A DNA stretch of 64,000 nt, taken from NCBI GenBank assembly GCA_035772735.1, contig JASDFA010000006.1, forward strand, positions 63,318,001 through 63,382,000. The letters are read 5' to 3'. This document shows, piece by piece, positions 1 to 11,639 of this stretch (within the stretch, counting starts at the first letter, position 1; each line of letters starts with the position of its first letter). The notes under the pieces were generated by a model. It had not been told where the DNA came from. It saw only the letters and a program-made list of their open reading frames with translations, and ran no database searches. A program made the translations under genes and the position numbers. This stretch comes from Datura wrightii. Taxonomy: Eukaryota; Streptophyta; Magnoliopsida; Solanales; Solanaceae.

Positions 1-870
1 TAGTTGGGGGCGAGCAGGTGAATGCCCCCACCTCACAGGAGCAGGGTGAGACACTAGCTATAGATGCCAATCATTTAGAGGCAGCTCCTAGCACCTCCAT
101 CGCACTACCTATGGGACTTCTGAGTCAGACTCTAGTCGGGTACATGCTAATGCCTTAGGAGTTTCTCTAGAAGCTAGCCAAAAGAATGATTGTAGCTGAG
201 AAGAAGGTACATTCTGTGATGGAGAACATCAATCCTTGGGTAAAGGCTGAGATTGAGACATTTTCACAGGTCCTACATGCTAGGCTAGATAGCTTTGAGA
301 GCAGACTCAACGAGTGCATAGTCGAGCGGACTGACATGGGCAGCCTCCGTGAGGAGTTGGGGGCTCTTTGGAGCCAAGTGGATGAGCTGTCATCATGACA
401 ACCGACAATTATAACAGCTCCCACTCTTCCTGACCTGAACATTGGCATAGATGAGGAGCTTGATCTAGCAGCATATTGGGAGCCTACAGGAGTTGAGAGG
501 GAAAAATGGAAAAAGAGGGTCTTTGAGGATGTTGGAGACGAGACCCTAAAGATGAAGAGAAAGAGAGAAAAGAAAGAGCACAAGCGGGCGAGATTGGAGA
601 GTCAGCATACTTACAATGAGCATAGGTTGGAGCTGCTTGAGAGAGCAAGAGGAGTGGGTAGCTCCACCACTGCCTATGTATATGCGGGCGTCAAGGACCC
701 TTCAGCGAGCCACATTCATCCCCAGTGATTTCAAAGGTCGTAGAGGCGACCGCTGCTACTGAGGGAGTAATCATTCCCACTACTGATACCCTATTGAGTG
801 CGCCACCCACCGTCAGTGCCATGATTGCAGCAGAGGTACCACCTTCACCAGATAACAGGAGCACTTAGTG
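1..870 (+). pseudogene. ORF2 ('putative plant transposon protein') C-terminal fragment
   Basis: The plus-strand reading is open in long stretches but broken by several stops, for example near 156-175 and at 396-398. The visible parts are hydrophilic. A helical segment around 186-395 contains MIVAEKKVHSVMENINPW and has heptad-like spacing, so it is probably a coiled coil. It is followed by an acidic/basic segment with repeated K/R/E. This is typical of the C-terminal tail of plant retrotransposon ORF2 proteins that follow pol. No catalytic motif is visible and the function of this family is unknown. The N-terminal domain lies outside the window. The assignment depends on style and on the downstream UTR-PPT-LTR order, so it is moderate to low. 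Confidence 0.45.
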
Positions 871-2384
871 CACCACAGGTATGTTCCCTTCCTTCTACTT
901 TATATTCTATGCTTCGGGGATGAAGCACGTTTTTTCAAAAGGGAGGGGGTGTACTTGTATTTTTGGGCTTTTTTGGATTCATCCGAGCGTTTTTCTTACA
1001 GTATTTCTTTTCCCCTGGGCATGCTATCTAGTAGAACCGACATGTTTAGGATTTTATTTTTGTAATTCTTGTTTAATTAGAAAGTATATTAGGAGTACTC
1101 AAACAATAAATTGCGCTAGTTTTGAAGTTTTGAAAAATTAACCCAGCTTAAATTTTTTTTTATGGTTAGCTATGTACTTGTTGATTGCAAAACATGATTT
1201 CTGTGGATCTTTTTGTGTCTTTTAGTGGATTAGCATGAGCAGTTATTATTAGCCACGTATAAACCAGACAGGTAGAATGAATGCAAGACACGTACCATGA
1301 GTGAGTGAGATCTAATACCTAGTTCAATATTGCGTAGAGGATCTAGAATTTGCCCAATTGGTCTTTACATAGGTTTTAGGATGGTTGTCTAGGAAAGGAT
1401 AATAGGATGTTTTTGTTTAGCCCATTTTTAGCTTAAATGACCCTACCATAATAACATGATTCCCTTGATCCCCATTTTGAGCCTTAAATGAACCATTTTG
1501 ATTAACCAATTAACCGTACCCATTTTTTTATAATGAACCTTTTTTGGCCCTAGTCCATCCTTGGACATTGTGAACCTCAACATAGGCAAAATGCCTAAGT
1601 TGAGGGTGGCTAGAGTAGGGGTGCATAAATCTTGGGGAGTTGAAAAAGGAAGAGAAAAGGAAAAAGGTTAAAAATTAGGTGTATTGTGACAAAACAAAAG
1701 AAAAAGAAAAACGGAAAAATAAGATACAAAAAGAGAAAGATGAATAAAAAATTTTCAAACATACCACACCCATATAATTGCATAAAAAATGGTGAAAAGG
1801 GAGAAAAAAATTGAAAAAGAAAAAAGGGTGAAAAATTTAAAAATAGAGCCACATGTACGTAGGGCCAAGGAGTGTTTAGTCACTAAAAAGATTTCATATA
1901 TACCATACCCAGCCTGAAAACCTACATTACAAGCCGAATCAAGTCCTATAGTGATCTTATCCTGATCATCTGAAGAGCCGAAGTAGAGAAAATAAGGGCA
2001 ATCCTATGGTATCCAAAATGCAATATTTGGAACTTCTTTGTGAGGGTAAGTTTTACTTGTTTAGTCCCATGTTTCACATTTTTATATATCTGTGAGTGGG
2101 AGACTTGAATTTGCTGTGATGGTACATGGTTTGTTTTTGATTCTACCAATTGTTTGTGTGAAAAGCATTGGTGATGACTTGACTATCTGTTAATAGCTAG
2201 ATGACATATCTTGATTCCTATTTATCATGGTTTATGACTTCTTGATGTGCGTATGCTAATTTGGTTTAGGGGAAAAAGGGTCAAAAACTATTTGAGTTTA
2301 TGGTGCAAAATTTTAATTGATTGTTGGCTATAGTTTCCTGGATTTATTTTCTAGTTAAGTGTCATTTTTAGTTTTTTTGTTTTA
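871..2384 (+). other. Ath-1 3' untranslated region, no gene
   Basis: AT-rich sequence without a credible ORF. A strongly purine-rich stretch at about 1620-1850 (runs of GAAAAAG type) mirrors the purine-rich stretches, read in element sense, in the 3' regions of Ath-2 and Ath-3. Short ORFs here are chance openings. Confidence 0.5.
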
Positions 2385-2404
2385 TTTGTCTGAGGACATG
2401 CAAA
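2385..2404 (+). promoter_or_regulatory. Decayed pre-PPT hairpin with AGGA loop
   Basis: TTTGTCTG-AGGA-CATGCAAA: 8-nt arms around an AGGA loop, with two unpaired positions per arm. It sits about 12 nt before the LTR. It matches in position and loop the perfect hairpins beside the PPTs of TkA, Ath-2 and Ath-3. Confidence 0.5.
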
Positions 2405-2589
2405 TGTCTTGACGGTGTTGATGTTCTGTGAGTTTACAGCACTTTTGATGCTTAAAACTGGGAAAATAACATGGACTTAAGTATATTTATATGGATTTGA
2501 GGTGTTTTTACTTTGTTTTTAGGGGAAATAGGTGTTGGAGAAAAAATGTGCAAAAGATGCATAAAAGTGCAGAAAATCAACCAATTTCC

Positions 2590-3120
2590 AATTTCAGTAT
2601 GAGCCATACCTTAATTATACCAGTCATACTGAGAATCATGAAAAAACTCAGAAGGTTGGAACAAGGCGAAGGAAAAGTACGACTCTCAGTTTGAGCCATA
2701 CCAAGATGGTATGAGCCGTAACTGAAGTCGTGGAAATCTTTAGAGAAAATTACACAAGGCAGTCTCTTGGTACGGGTGGAACCCACGGATCGTTTCATTG
2801 ACTTACGACCCGTACCATGAGTCGTGGGGAGCTTAAGTGATTCTTAAAGATTTGACAGAACTCTAGATGCAACAAGCAAGTACGAGTCATATGAGGAAGG
2901 TACGAGGCATACCACCACTCGTAGAGAACTTCAAAGGATGTCAAAGTTCTCAGCGCCAAGACACTGATGGATTGTATGACTTGTAGCACCATGGTACGAG
3001 TCGTACCAGCTGCCAAAACTTAGTCAAATCTGCAGCAGCAAAGGGATGTGTGAGAAGCGGGTATGACCCATACAATCTTGTTATGTGTCGTATGATCAGT
3101 CGTTAGTTAAGTCGGTACCA
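2590..3120 (+). promoter_or_regulatory. Cluster of short degenerate dyads in U3
   Basis: Repeated short units of the type GTACGAGTCGTACC, ACCATGAGTCGT and GAGCCATACC. The clearest is GGTACGAGTCGTACC at 2993-3007, a perfect dyad around one central base. The cluster ends about 50 bp upstream of a TATA box. It is probably the U3 enhancer region. Confidence 0.5.
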
Positions 3121-3167
3121 GGTATGGAAAATTCTTTTTTATCTTAGGAAAAGGTTTCTAATGTCTG

Positions 3168-3175
3168 TATAAATA
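3168..3175 (+). promoter_or_regulatory. LTR TATA box
   Basis: TATAAATA directly after the dyad cluster. The same sequence occupies the same place in the related LTR at 15638-15645. Confidence 0.55.
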
Positions 3176-4107
3176 CCTTTTATGTCTTATTATAGTAGAA
3201 AAACATAGAGAGAAAGTAGTAGACGTGTGATTGCTTTGAAAAGCATTTTATTTGTGAATTATTATCAAGCTTTTGAGAGAAATTCTTAGGAGCAACACTT
3301 GATTTTATCAATTGTTCTTGAGTTTGTTTATTGATATTCAGAGTAGGGTTTCTTCCAATTATTATTGTAAGTATTTAATTATATGTTTGTCTATGAATGC
3401 TAATTACAATCTTAAAATTATGAGAGGCTAAAACCTCCACAACTAGGGTTGTGGGAACCATGGTGCATTAACGAAATAGGGTTACACAAAAGTGATTCAA
3501 AACCAATCTAAACTCCTGTATTGTATTCTGTTCATCTTTAAATATTTCTTAACAGTGCGCAAGGTTAGGACTTGTCTGAATTCTTTACTTGCTTGAACCT
3601 AGTTAAGTAGAGATTAGGAAAAGAGAACTACAACAAAGCCTTGATTTTTATGATCATTGTATGACTTGAGTTGCGGTTGCAGGAAAGTTAATTTGGAACA
3701 CATTGATAATAGTTAGTTAGAAATTACTCATAAGACCTGACCCGGTGATTGAGTATAGTCATCCAATAGGGATGAGCTAGTTGTTTGGATGAACCCTAGT
3801 TATTAGTTCTACAAGTAAGCATTGGGATTGATCATGTGTGTATAGCCGAAGTAGTTATGTACCCATGGGGAACACTTATTGTAGCTATTTGCAGATCTTA
3901 ATAACAATAACTATTATGATTTTGTTTTATTATTGTTTTTCTTCAAAAGCCCCAATTTGGAGATAACTTACCAACAAGTTTAAGTAACAACATTAGTCTA
4001 GATCTTACCTTATTCCCTTTGAGTTTGACCCCAACCTCTTTGTTAGGTTTTTTATTGACAACGTCAACTTCATACTTTGCCTAGAAGTGTAAGTTTGAGC
4101 ATTATCA

Positions 4108-5299
4108 GTACCTTGGGCTATTTTTAAATAGTATAATGGTGCTTATAAGGGTGGAGGTTTGGCTTAGTTCAGGTTCTCCAAAAATATAAGGTATAATAGT
4201 CTTGTCCCTCCCATCGTTGGCATGAATTCCATAGCTGTTGTCATTGGTATTGATGTGCGTGTTGGATGTTTTTGAAGTCTTCTATTATGTTATTATTGAA
4301 CCTTTATTCTGATGTTTATATGATGTTATATGCTAGGGCTTGTGTGTCGAGGGGCGTAGTCGAGGCAATTGTTAGGCTTATGTCGAGGGTCGTGCATGAG
4401 GCTTGTTGTTCTACTTGTTGTTCTTATGGAAAGTTATGGGATTCCTATGTGAATAGAGTTAGGTGATGATATTGGCACATGAATAATGGTTTAGAATAGT
4501 TAAGTCGATGTTTTCGATTATCTTTGGTTATATTAAAGTCGACGGTCATATCGATGGTATGTTGACAGCCTTAGTGACGCTTGGATTGGCTTGGCCATGT
4601 CCCTTGTTGTTAGTGGTGAGTTGAGAGGCTTGTGGGTTGCTTGTAAATATTGGGGATAGACTGGGGAGGATGGTGATCCTTATCCTAATTAGTGGATCAT
4701 CGGTGGACGACTAGACATTCGAGAATAGTACTATGTTGTGATAGTCGGTTGGTGGGGTTTCGAAGCCGATTGTGGGTTGTTTGAACATGTATTGTTGTTA
4801 TTGTTTATTGTGAATGTTGTGATTGTGTAATTTTATATGTGTGAGTATGTGTGTTGAGGCTCTTGGGATTCGTGAATACCCAACATGGAGAGTAGGTCCG
4901 GCCGCGGGGTTGAATCTAAAAGGTAGAACAATTAGCCTATAGTCGAGTTGAATTTGCCTCCTGTAGGGCCATTATGAGACATGCAAGATCTATGGGGAGG
5001 TACATGACTCTATTGTTCCATATATGTCTGTTTTGAGCCTTCCTGGGATTGCTACTGGCTCTCCTAAATGGATGGGGCTCTACTAACTATCTACAGTCGA
5101 TAGAGGGTCCGATAGTGCTTGTTTGATGATATTGACTAACTGGTGTTTGCTTTTGATTCGCTTGGCATTATATTGTGATTGTTGCTTGTGTTATCTGTTA
5201 CCTGATAGTAGTGGATGCTAGATGTTGGCTGGTGTTAGCTGAGGCCACTGAGAGGTTTAGAGGTGATGACATGTGAGCTATGTCGGCTAGGTGTTGCGT
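4108..5299. other. Unassigned debris, no gene recognised
   Basis: Sequence rich in TTG/GTT with no long ORF and no boundary I can place. It is probably decayed LTR sequence continuous with the next feature, but I see no alignable block. Confidence 0.3.
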
Positions 5300-5983
5300 G
5301 TTGTTATTTACTTTTTTGAAATTGTCGGGCTTATAGTGGTTAGGTAGGTTCTATTTGTGTGCTTTCTTGTGCTTGTCAGGTTTATGGGGGCCAGGTAGGT
5401 TCTATATGGTTACTCAAGTTAAGTTTCTCCTCCTGCGATACCTGGTATATCTGTTGATCTCTAATATGAGTCTTGCAGTTTTTTCTTCCATTGATGCTTT
5501 GTACATTATTGTATTGACACCCTATTCAGGTTACCGCATTCATGCCTACAGGTAATGGTGGGTCGGTAGATCGAGCTCTTGGTCACTGAGTGAAGTTTCA
5601 GTTGAGTCGGTAAAGCTCCAGGTCTTCCAGAGTTGCCAAATGTTTGTATTATGGGTAGTTTGGGACCCTGTCCCAGCTAGTTGACTATTGTTGTATTCGT
5701 AAAGGCTCGTAGGTGTCTGTTGTGGTTGTAGTATTGTTGGAGGATAGGTGGGCCATATTGTGTAGTTATTTTCCATTTTGTGGCCTCGACTGCCTATTAT
5801 ATGTTTTCGTTGGTTGGTCTGTGAGCCAACTTCCATTTAGTCTTTTATTTACTCTAATTTTATAGTTATTATGTTGCAAAACCTCATTATTTTTGACCTT
5901 TGTTTTATATTTGGGCATCGCATATGCTCATATTAGTGGTGGCACCAGGTGCCAGCCACGCCTCCCCGGGTTGGGGTGTGACA
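5300..5983 (+). repeat. 3' end of a diverged plus-strand Tk-like LTR
   Basis: Contains short blocks shared, in plus sense, with the LTR at 16437-18050. Examples are the 'tttatgggggcc..gtaggttcta' block near 5380 and a block near 5530-5560 that corresponds to the 'cctgcacgtattcatag' region. It ends in GGGTTGGGGTGTGACA at 5983, the 3' terminus expected for this LTR family in its own sense. The left end cannot be set. Confidence 0.45.
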
Positions 5984-6007
5984 TGGAATCTACTCGTATC
6001 TAGTATC

Positions 6008-6042
6008 ACATGGAATAACATAACATAACATAACATAACACA
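6008..6042 (+). repeat. CATAA pentanucleotide microsatellite
   Basis: About five tandem ACATA units followed by a short CA run. The number of units differs in each Tk LTR copy (about 12790, 20985 and 57150). Confidence 0.7.
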
Positions 6043-7530
6043 CACAACCTTACCCGGCCCCCATAAGCCGGGAGGTACAAACAGCACACAATCTATACCC
6101 CTACCCTGGTCATCCCATCCCTATAATAGCTATAAGCATCCTGCCGGTCCCCTGGGTATGCACTTGGGCTCGATGAGCCCCTGACTATAACTGTACCTGA
6201 GTCCGGAGGACTCCTGAATCAACAACCGGGCGTATCCGCTCGATAGGGGTGTGTAAGGGCCGACCAAGGCACAATATGGGGAAAACTGGCATCCCATCTT
6301 CGTCCCCTATGGGACGGCATGCCACTCCGTAGAGCGACGTATCCTCATCCTCCGGCGGATGAGTCGATACAGCTATTAACCCTGGGGCGGTCATGGGTGC
6401 TAGGTAATCCAACCCCAAACAATACAACAGTCTCAACTAGTAATACTATCTGCATATCCCACATGCTGAAGCTAATAGTAGTAAAGTATCCGTACATACT
6501 GTATGCTGAACTAGTGATAGTAATATGTACGTACTTAATACATGCTGAGACTGATAATAGTATATATGTATAAATATAATCTTCTGCCATACTGTACTGA
6601 GTCTAATGTTAAACCAAATATAGTCTTTCTGCTGGAAACCATGCTGTATACTGAGTTTCTATAGTAACATGATTTACTATTTCTAACAAGCTTTCTAAAC
6701 TTCATTTTAACCTATCATTCTACTTCTGAAATGCCTTACAGATATTACATTGCTTTACTGGGTTTCAACTGAATACGATAATATCCTAACATTCTGTACT
6801 ACATCACACACTGAGCATGCTGTGCAGTTCGTAACACTTGCATTAGAATCTATATCGTGCTAGCAAGTTTCGTGCTAATTATAACCTGATGCTTCTAATA
6901 TCATACCAACATTCGTAATAAACATAATACATAACTTCTGAACATTCTACTGGCCTTTAAATTACTTTACTATACCAAGATTACTAACTTGCCGAGTCAA
7001 CTAGCTTTACATACCTTTGCTTCTGATTTCCCGACTAACTGGCGTAGCTTGGTCAGTATTTCAGCTATTCCTCCCAACTGCATTCACATATACATCAATC
7101 AGTACTAAATACAACTTTATTCTGAAGAACGACATCACTTTCGATATAATTATAGCCTAAACTTAGGCTTATCGAAAGACGGTCAAAAACTCGTCATTTT
7201 TCAGAAGTCCAGAATGGAGAAATACTTACTTCACAGCTAGAAACACATAGACACTGGTTTGGAGCAATTCCACTTACCTTAGTCCGGTAGCTCGACGATT
7301 CGTCGGCCGTATTTCGCGAAACTAAATCCGTAGGAATGCTCTCTGCTGCTAAATACCTCGGTATATGAGGTTAATTTGGGTTTGGACTGCGTTTGGCAGC
7401 GTAATCGGACAATAATATATTATCTTCCTTCGTCCTTCTTTGCCCCCTGCGTTTCTCTGGAAATTTCCAATGGTTTAAATGAAATAAAACCAAAGTGGGG
7501 CTTTATACACTTGAGCCTGGACAGGGCCAA

Positions 7531-7572
7531 CGTGTCACGGAGCCAACACGGAGGCTCCACCTCCGTGACACG
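7531..7572. promoter_or_regulatory. 12-18-12 bp inverted repeat, TkA 3' LTR
   Basis: CGTGTCACGGAG at 7531-7542, an 18-nt spacer, and CTCCGTGACACG at 7561-7572. The arms are perfectly complementary. In element sense it lies just upstream of the TATA position. Confidence 0.85.
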
Positions 7573-7737
7573 CTGCCATCGCGGAGGGGCTCTGCCTCGG
7601 CTCCTCCCGCAATGGTTCGGCAGGTTTCTCATTCGATCTTTTTCCCGAGCCTTTTTTTAGCACGTATGGCCTTCTAATATGCTTAACCAACGTGCGAATA
7701 GGCCATCTAGGTGTCGGGAATCCTACGGGGTATAACA

Positions 7738-7752
7738 TTCTCCCCCCCTTAA
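7738..7752 (-). promoter_or_regulatory. TkA polypurine tract
   Basis: In element sense a run of the form AAGGGGGGGAGAA lies directly against the 3' LTR start TGTTATACC. It primes plus-strand DNA synthesis in LTR elements. Confidence 0.85.
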
Positions 7753-7754
7753 GA

Positions 7755-7772
7755 ACATTCGTCCTCGAATGT
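7755..7772 (-). promoter_or_regulatory. Pre-PPT hairpin, 7-4-7, loop AGGA
   Basis: Element sense ACATTCG-AGGA-CGAATGT, a perfect 7-bp stem. It lies outside the pol frame, which ends at 7995. The same geometry and loop with a different stem occurs before the Ath-2 and Ath-3 PPTs. Confidence 0.7.
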
Positions 7773-7994
7773 AAACTTCTATCATTTCTCAATTTACTAT
7801 CTAGGAAAATTTCGGCAGAGTTTCCCCTGTAATATGGACTACAGCAAAAACCTGAAATGCAGAAAAGTCCAACACAGGTACTGCACGTAATACTTTAAAA
7901 TTCACTGGATAATTAAACATCAATCTTTCTTATTTATACCTATACAACCATAAGGTACTACATAAGTAGTAATACGAACATACCTGTCGCCTGA

Positions 7995-9290
7995 CTAAGC
8001 CTGGAATAGGTGAGGATATCTAGCTTTCATATCCTCTTCAGCTTCCCACGTCATCTCCTCTCGGATCCTGTTACGCCACAATACCTTGACAGATGCAATA
8101 TCCTTAGTTCTCAATCTACGAACCTGCTTGTCTGGGATGGCTACTGGAATCTCTTCATAGGCCAGCTCTTCTGTAACCTGGATATCCTAGACTGGGACTG
8201 CTCTGGACGAGTCTCCTATGCATTACTTAAACATAGATACATGACCGGATGAACGTATTCTAACTCTGGAGGCAAGTTCAACTCATCTGCCACTTGGCCT
8301 ATTCTTTGATGAATCTGATAAGGCCCAACAAATCTTGGACTGAGCTTACCTTTCTTGCCGAATCTCATCACCCCTTTCATCAGTGATGCTTTTAAAAATA
8401 CCCAGCTACTATTGAAATCTAACACAGACGCTCGCAACATATCTTCGAGCGTCTGAATTGTGCGTTCCGCCTGTCCATCTGTCTGAGGGTGGAATGCTGT
8501 GCTCAAATTAATCTGCATTCCCAGACCTTTCTGAAACGACTGCCAGAATCTAGCCGTAAACTGTGCTCCTTTGTCTGAAATAATGGATACTGGCACTCCG
8601 TGCAATCTGACTATCTCTCGAATATACAACTCCGCGTACTCTTCGGCCGAGAAAGTAGTTCTTACTGGCAGGAAATGAGCTGATTTAGTCAATCTGTCGA
8701 TTGTTACCCATATAGAGTCATGTCTGTATCTAGCACGGGGTAATCCTGCCACAAAATCCATATTTACTGCTTCCTATTTCTAGAGAGGCACAACTATGTC
8801 CTGTGTTAACCCGCTTGGTTTCTGGTGTTCCGTCTTTACCCATTGGCAGTTAGGACACTGGGCTACAAACTCAACAATTTCCCTTTTCATACCTGGCCAC
8901 CAGTAGTTTTCCTTGATATCATGGTACATTTTTGTCGCACCCGGGGTGTAGAGAATAACGGGCGTAATGTACCTCGTTCATAATCTGCTAGCGGAGCCCT
9001 GAAACATCTGGAACATATAGACGGCCTTTACAACGCAGCACTCCATCCTCTGTTACCTGGAAATCTGGCATTTTCCCCTGCTAACCAGGTCAGGATTCTT
9101 ATACCACTGTTCTTTTATTTCCACGACTGATGACGACACGGCGGTGTTGTAGATTACTGCTCTATTGTCCTTCATTTCTATTACACGAACGGCTAAATTG
9201 ACCAATTGATGTATCTCTCTGACCAACTCCCGTTGCTCAGGTTACACATACACCACGCTCCCAATAGATCTATAGCTAAGAGCGGTTGCT
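7995..9290 (-). pseudogene. TkA pol remnant: RNase H tail, integrase, chromodomain
   Basis: Reads as the 3' third of a Tekay-type pol. Near 9290-9130 it aligns with the linker between RNase H and integrase (REIHQL, NRAVI). A clean 181-aa frame at 8216-8761 carries the integrase core: MDFVAGLP with the first Asp, IISDKGAQF with the second, and TDGQAERTIQTLEDM with the Glu. This frame then jumps from LDFNSSW to VFLKAS. Compared with TkC, about 85 residues between core and GPY/F module are lost in frame. MRFGKKGKLSPRFVGPY is the GPY/F module. After a stop at 8216 the chromodomain-like tail continues to a terminal stop at 7995. The HHCC finger region (about 8800-9000) is damaged. Non-functional. 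Confidence 0.8.
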
Positions 9291-11639
9291 GCTCCATTAC
9301 CTTTTCATACTTAGAGAGCTCGGCATATAATTGACGGTCATACTGACTTGTCTTGCCGAAAAGATCGACAGGTAGTTTACAAGCGTAGCTAGAGCTTATC
9401 TGGCCCTCCGGCCACATGCTAAGGCTACTTGTTGTTGGAATAACCTGAATGACCGTCCGCGCACCTTGTGCCTTTATCTGATCAGAGGGTCCTGGTATTG
9501 ATCATGACCTCTAATGATGTGGCTGCATAACCTTAAATAACTGAATGGTCGGGTTGAATGACCCGAATGTGGCAGTAGTCTAACAATGCTCTAACTGTTC
9601 TACTTGAGTACTTATAGTTCATGCATAACTGCAGACTTGTGGGCATCTAATTGCTCTGTTATTTTGCTTGAACCACTGTAAGGCTGGGCTTAATCAAACT
9701 TACTCCCAGGCGATCAATCTCTGGATCTTTACGGGGAGTCTACTGATCTCCTGGTCTTAATAAACACTATGCTAGCAGGGCACTATCAATTTCTTACGCC
9801 TTGTGTGTATCCACTTGGATTTATACTACTATTCTGGGAAATTCTCGGTCTTATGAGCTATTCTGTAAATACTGGCCTTCTGCTAGGGCTTTGTATCTGA
9901 ATACCTTACAAGAACCAGTTGAAGTACTAGTCTGTCACTCACTACTGATGTGGACCCCTTTCTTGGGGTGCCCACGGGCTTGTCTGACTTGTGGAGTATT
10001 CCTTGTAATAACTGCTAGGTTGACTAAGGTCGACTCTCACCTACAAGGCGGGGAAAATGATGTACGACCACTTAACATACTGGAAAAATTTTGGTTCCGG
10101 CATATGCGATAATGCTATTGATTTTTAGGGATGCTTCCCTGCTAATACAAGCACCAGCTAGTCGTTAGACCGTCTAACTGTGCTCTTATCATCTAGCCAT
10201 TTGATTCAGGCCATTAATTCTGGTAAGCTTCTAGAGCCTAGATCTGGCAACAACACATAAGTCTATTAACTTAATAACTGAGAATTGAGATAGTTTCTAT
10301 GACTTCATATGTAATTCACACTTAACCTGCCCTTTCTCTTCTCCTTTCCCTTTCTCCTTTCTTCTCTTCTTTTCTTTCTTTCTTTTTTTTTTGGGCAAGG
10401 GGGTCCTGCAATGCAATTTGTACATGCTTTCTAGTATTAATCAGCATTTGTGATTGTAACTCCTATAGGCAGCTACTCACAGCATATCTATTATCTGTAT
10501 ATATATATATATGTATATCAGTAGCTACGTACAATACGTACTGAATTCTGTGGTGATACATAATCTCTGACATGCTCTGCTGAGTCTCATACCGTACATG
10601 ATACACCGCTTCTACAGCCTAATAATATCTCCTGCCCTGACTTATCATTTCCTTAGACTTTCATCCCATTCTAGATGTAACAACATATGAGCTTGATCAT
10701 GGCCTGCTATTGGCATATATTGAGAGCCCATGACTGTCTGCTGGGCCTTATCTCTAGGCCACACTAGATTAAATTCGCTATATCGGTAACTTCTTAACTT
10801 CTCCATAGCGGACATACTGCGGTATTCTGAACTGAAATCTTACTGTCAGCCCGAGGCCTAATCCCTAATACGATATTTTATCAATCCCGGGGTAATTCTA
10901 ATTTCCCCACAAGATCTGACATTCCTGCTTCTTCCCCTCATCTTACTTAAGCTGAACTCTGGGGTTCAAGGTACCTGCTCTTCATTGTTAACAAGATTAC
11001 TGGTCAAGTACCAGTTCATACTTCCCCTGACTTGCACTCAGACCTATTTGATTCACATGACCTCTCCCCCTTTCGATATCACAACTGGATCATATCTATA
11101 ATCTTGCAGGTATATCTTGCTGTCTATTAGAGTATATGGAGGACTTGGCCTTTTTCTGGCTCAAATTTGGCTATTACTAGGCATTCATTACTGACAGGTT
11201 TTTTACCCCTGCTTCGGGTAAGCTAACAGTCTTACTTTCTCTTTACGCTCACTAACACTTACTGGAATTAATCAATCTACCTTCACCTACTGCTTGACTT
11301 GGCAACTCCATCTCAAGTCTTATGCCCCTTTACTATACTGGAATCAAATTCAAGAGGTAGGAATAGCCCTTTTCTTATTGCAACAAATAAAGACATTTAA
11401 CTATACCATATCCGAAAAGATGTATTTGGGATTCCTGCATTTCCCTCTCTTTTTTATACTTACCTGGTGGTCTGACCTTGTCTGTAATCTTAATCAGATC
11501 TTATATAGCTAATAAGTAAATCAACTCGTATGTACATTATACTTCTGACTTCCTATTATGACGTTATCAACGTATACTAGGAATAGTATCGATAAAGGTA
11601 TCACGCTGGGAGGTCTCTGGTACCTCCTCCTGCTGCTGT
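9291..11639. other. TkA middle: non-coding, unrecognised
   Basis: About 2.3 kb where gag, protease and RT would be expected. I see no conserved motif on either strand, only small chance ORFs. It includes a pyrimidine-rich run (about 10325-10395) and a short TA run (about 10498-10513). It is either extreme decay or replacement by foreign non-coding sequence. Confidence 0.45.

Larger units (their letters stand above)
1..4107 (+). mobile_element. Ath-1: 3' part of an Athila-like Ty3/gypsy element
   Basis: The stretch holds, in order, the C-terminal part of an ORF2-type protein, a long 3' untranslated region, a decayed pre-PPT hairpin and an LTR. The 5' half lies left of the window. Athila-like identity rests on this order, which matches Ath-2 and Ath-3, and on the LTR ending in the form ATTATCA. 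No target-site duplication can be tested because only one end is visible. Confidence 0.6.
2416..4107 (+). repeat. Ath-1 LTR (3' LTR)
   Basis: Starts TGTTGATG and ends ATTATCA, about 1.69 kb. It is homologous over most of its length to the LTR at 14960-16436. Shared blocks include the GTGAGTTTACA-type start, the dyad cluster, the TATA box, and the block around 3430-3560 with 'ccacaactagggttgtggg' and 'gtgcgcaa'. The exact start could be 3 nt further right (TGATGTTC at 2419). Confidence 0.65.
5988..7737 (-). repeat. TkA 3' LTR, truncated
   Basis: Nearly collinear with 12766-14517 from AATCTACTCGTATCTAG onward. It ends TATAACA at 7737, right beside the PPT. It carries the 12-18-12 inverted repeat at 7531-7572. 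The TATA position reads TTTATACAC instead of TTTATATAC, so the promoter is probably weakened. The first roughly 0.8 kb of the family LTR is absent. Confidence 0.85.

Noticed and set aside
167..583. 138-codon minus-strand ORF
   Set aside because: Shadow of the plus-strand ORF2 tail. Its Phe/Ser-rich composition is the complement of Lys/Glu-rich coding.
6319..6590. Overlapping ORFs of 80-84 codons on both strands, repeated in other Tk LTRs
   Set aside because: Chance openings in the LTR; the frame is not preserved between copies.
10498..10513. TA repeat and nearby pyrimidine run as a regulatory site
   Set aside because: Simple sequence with no link to a gene; common in plant non-coding DNA.
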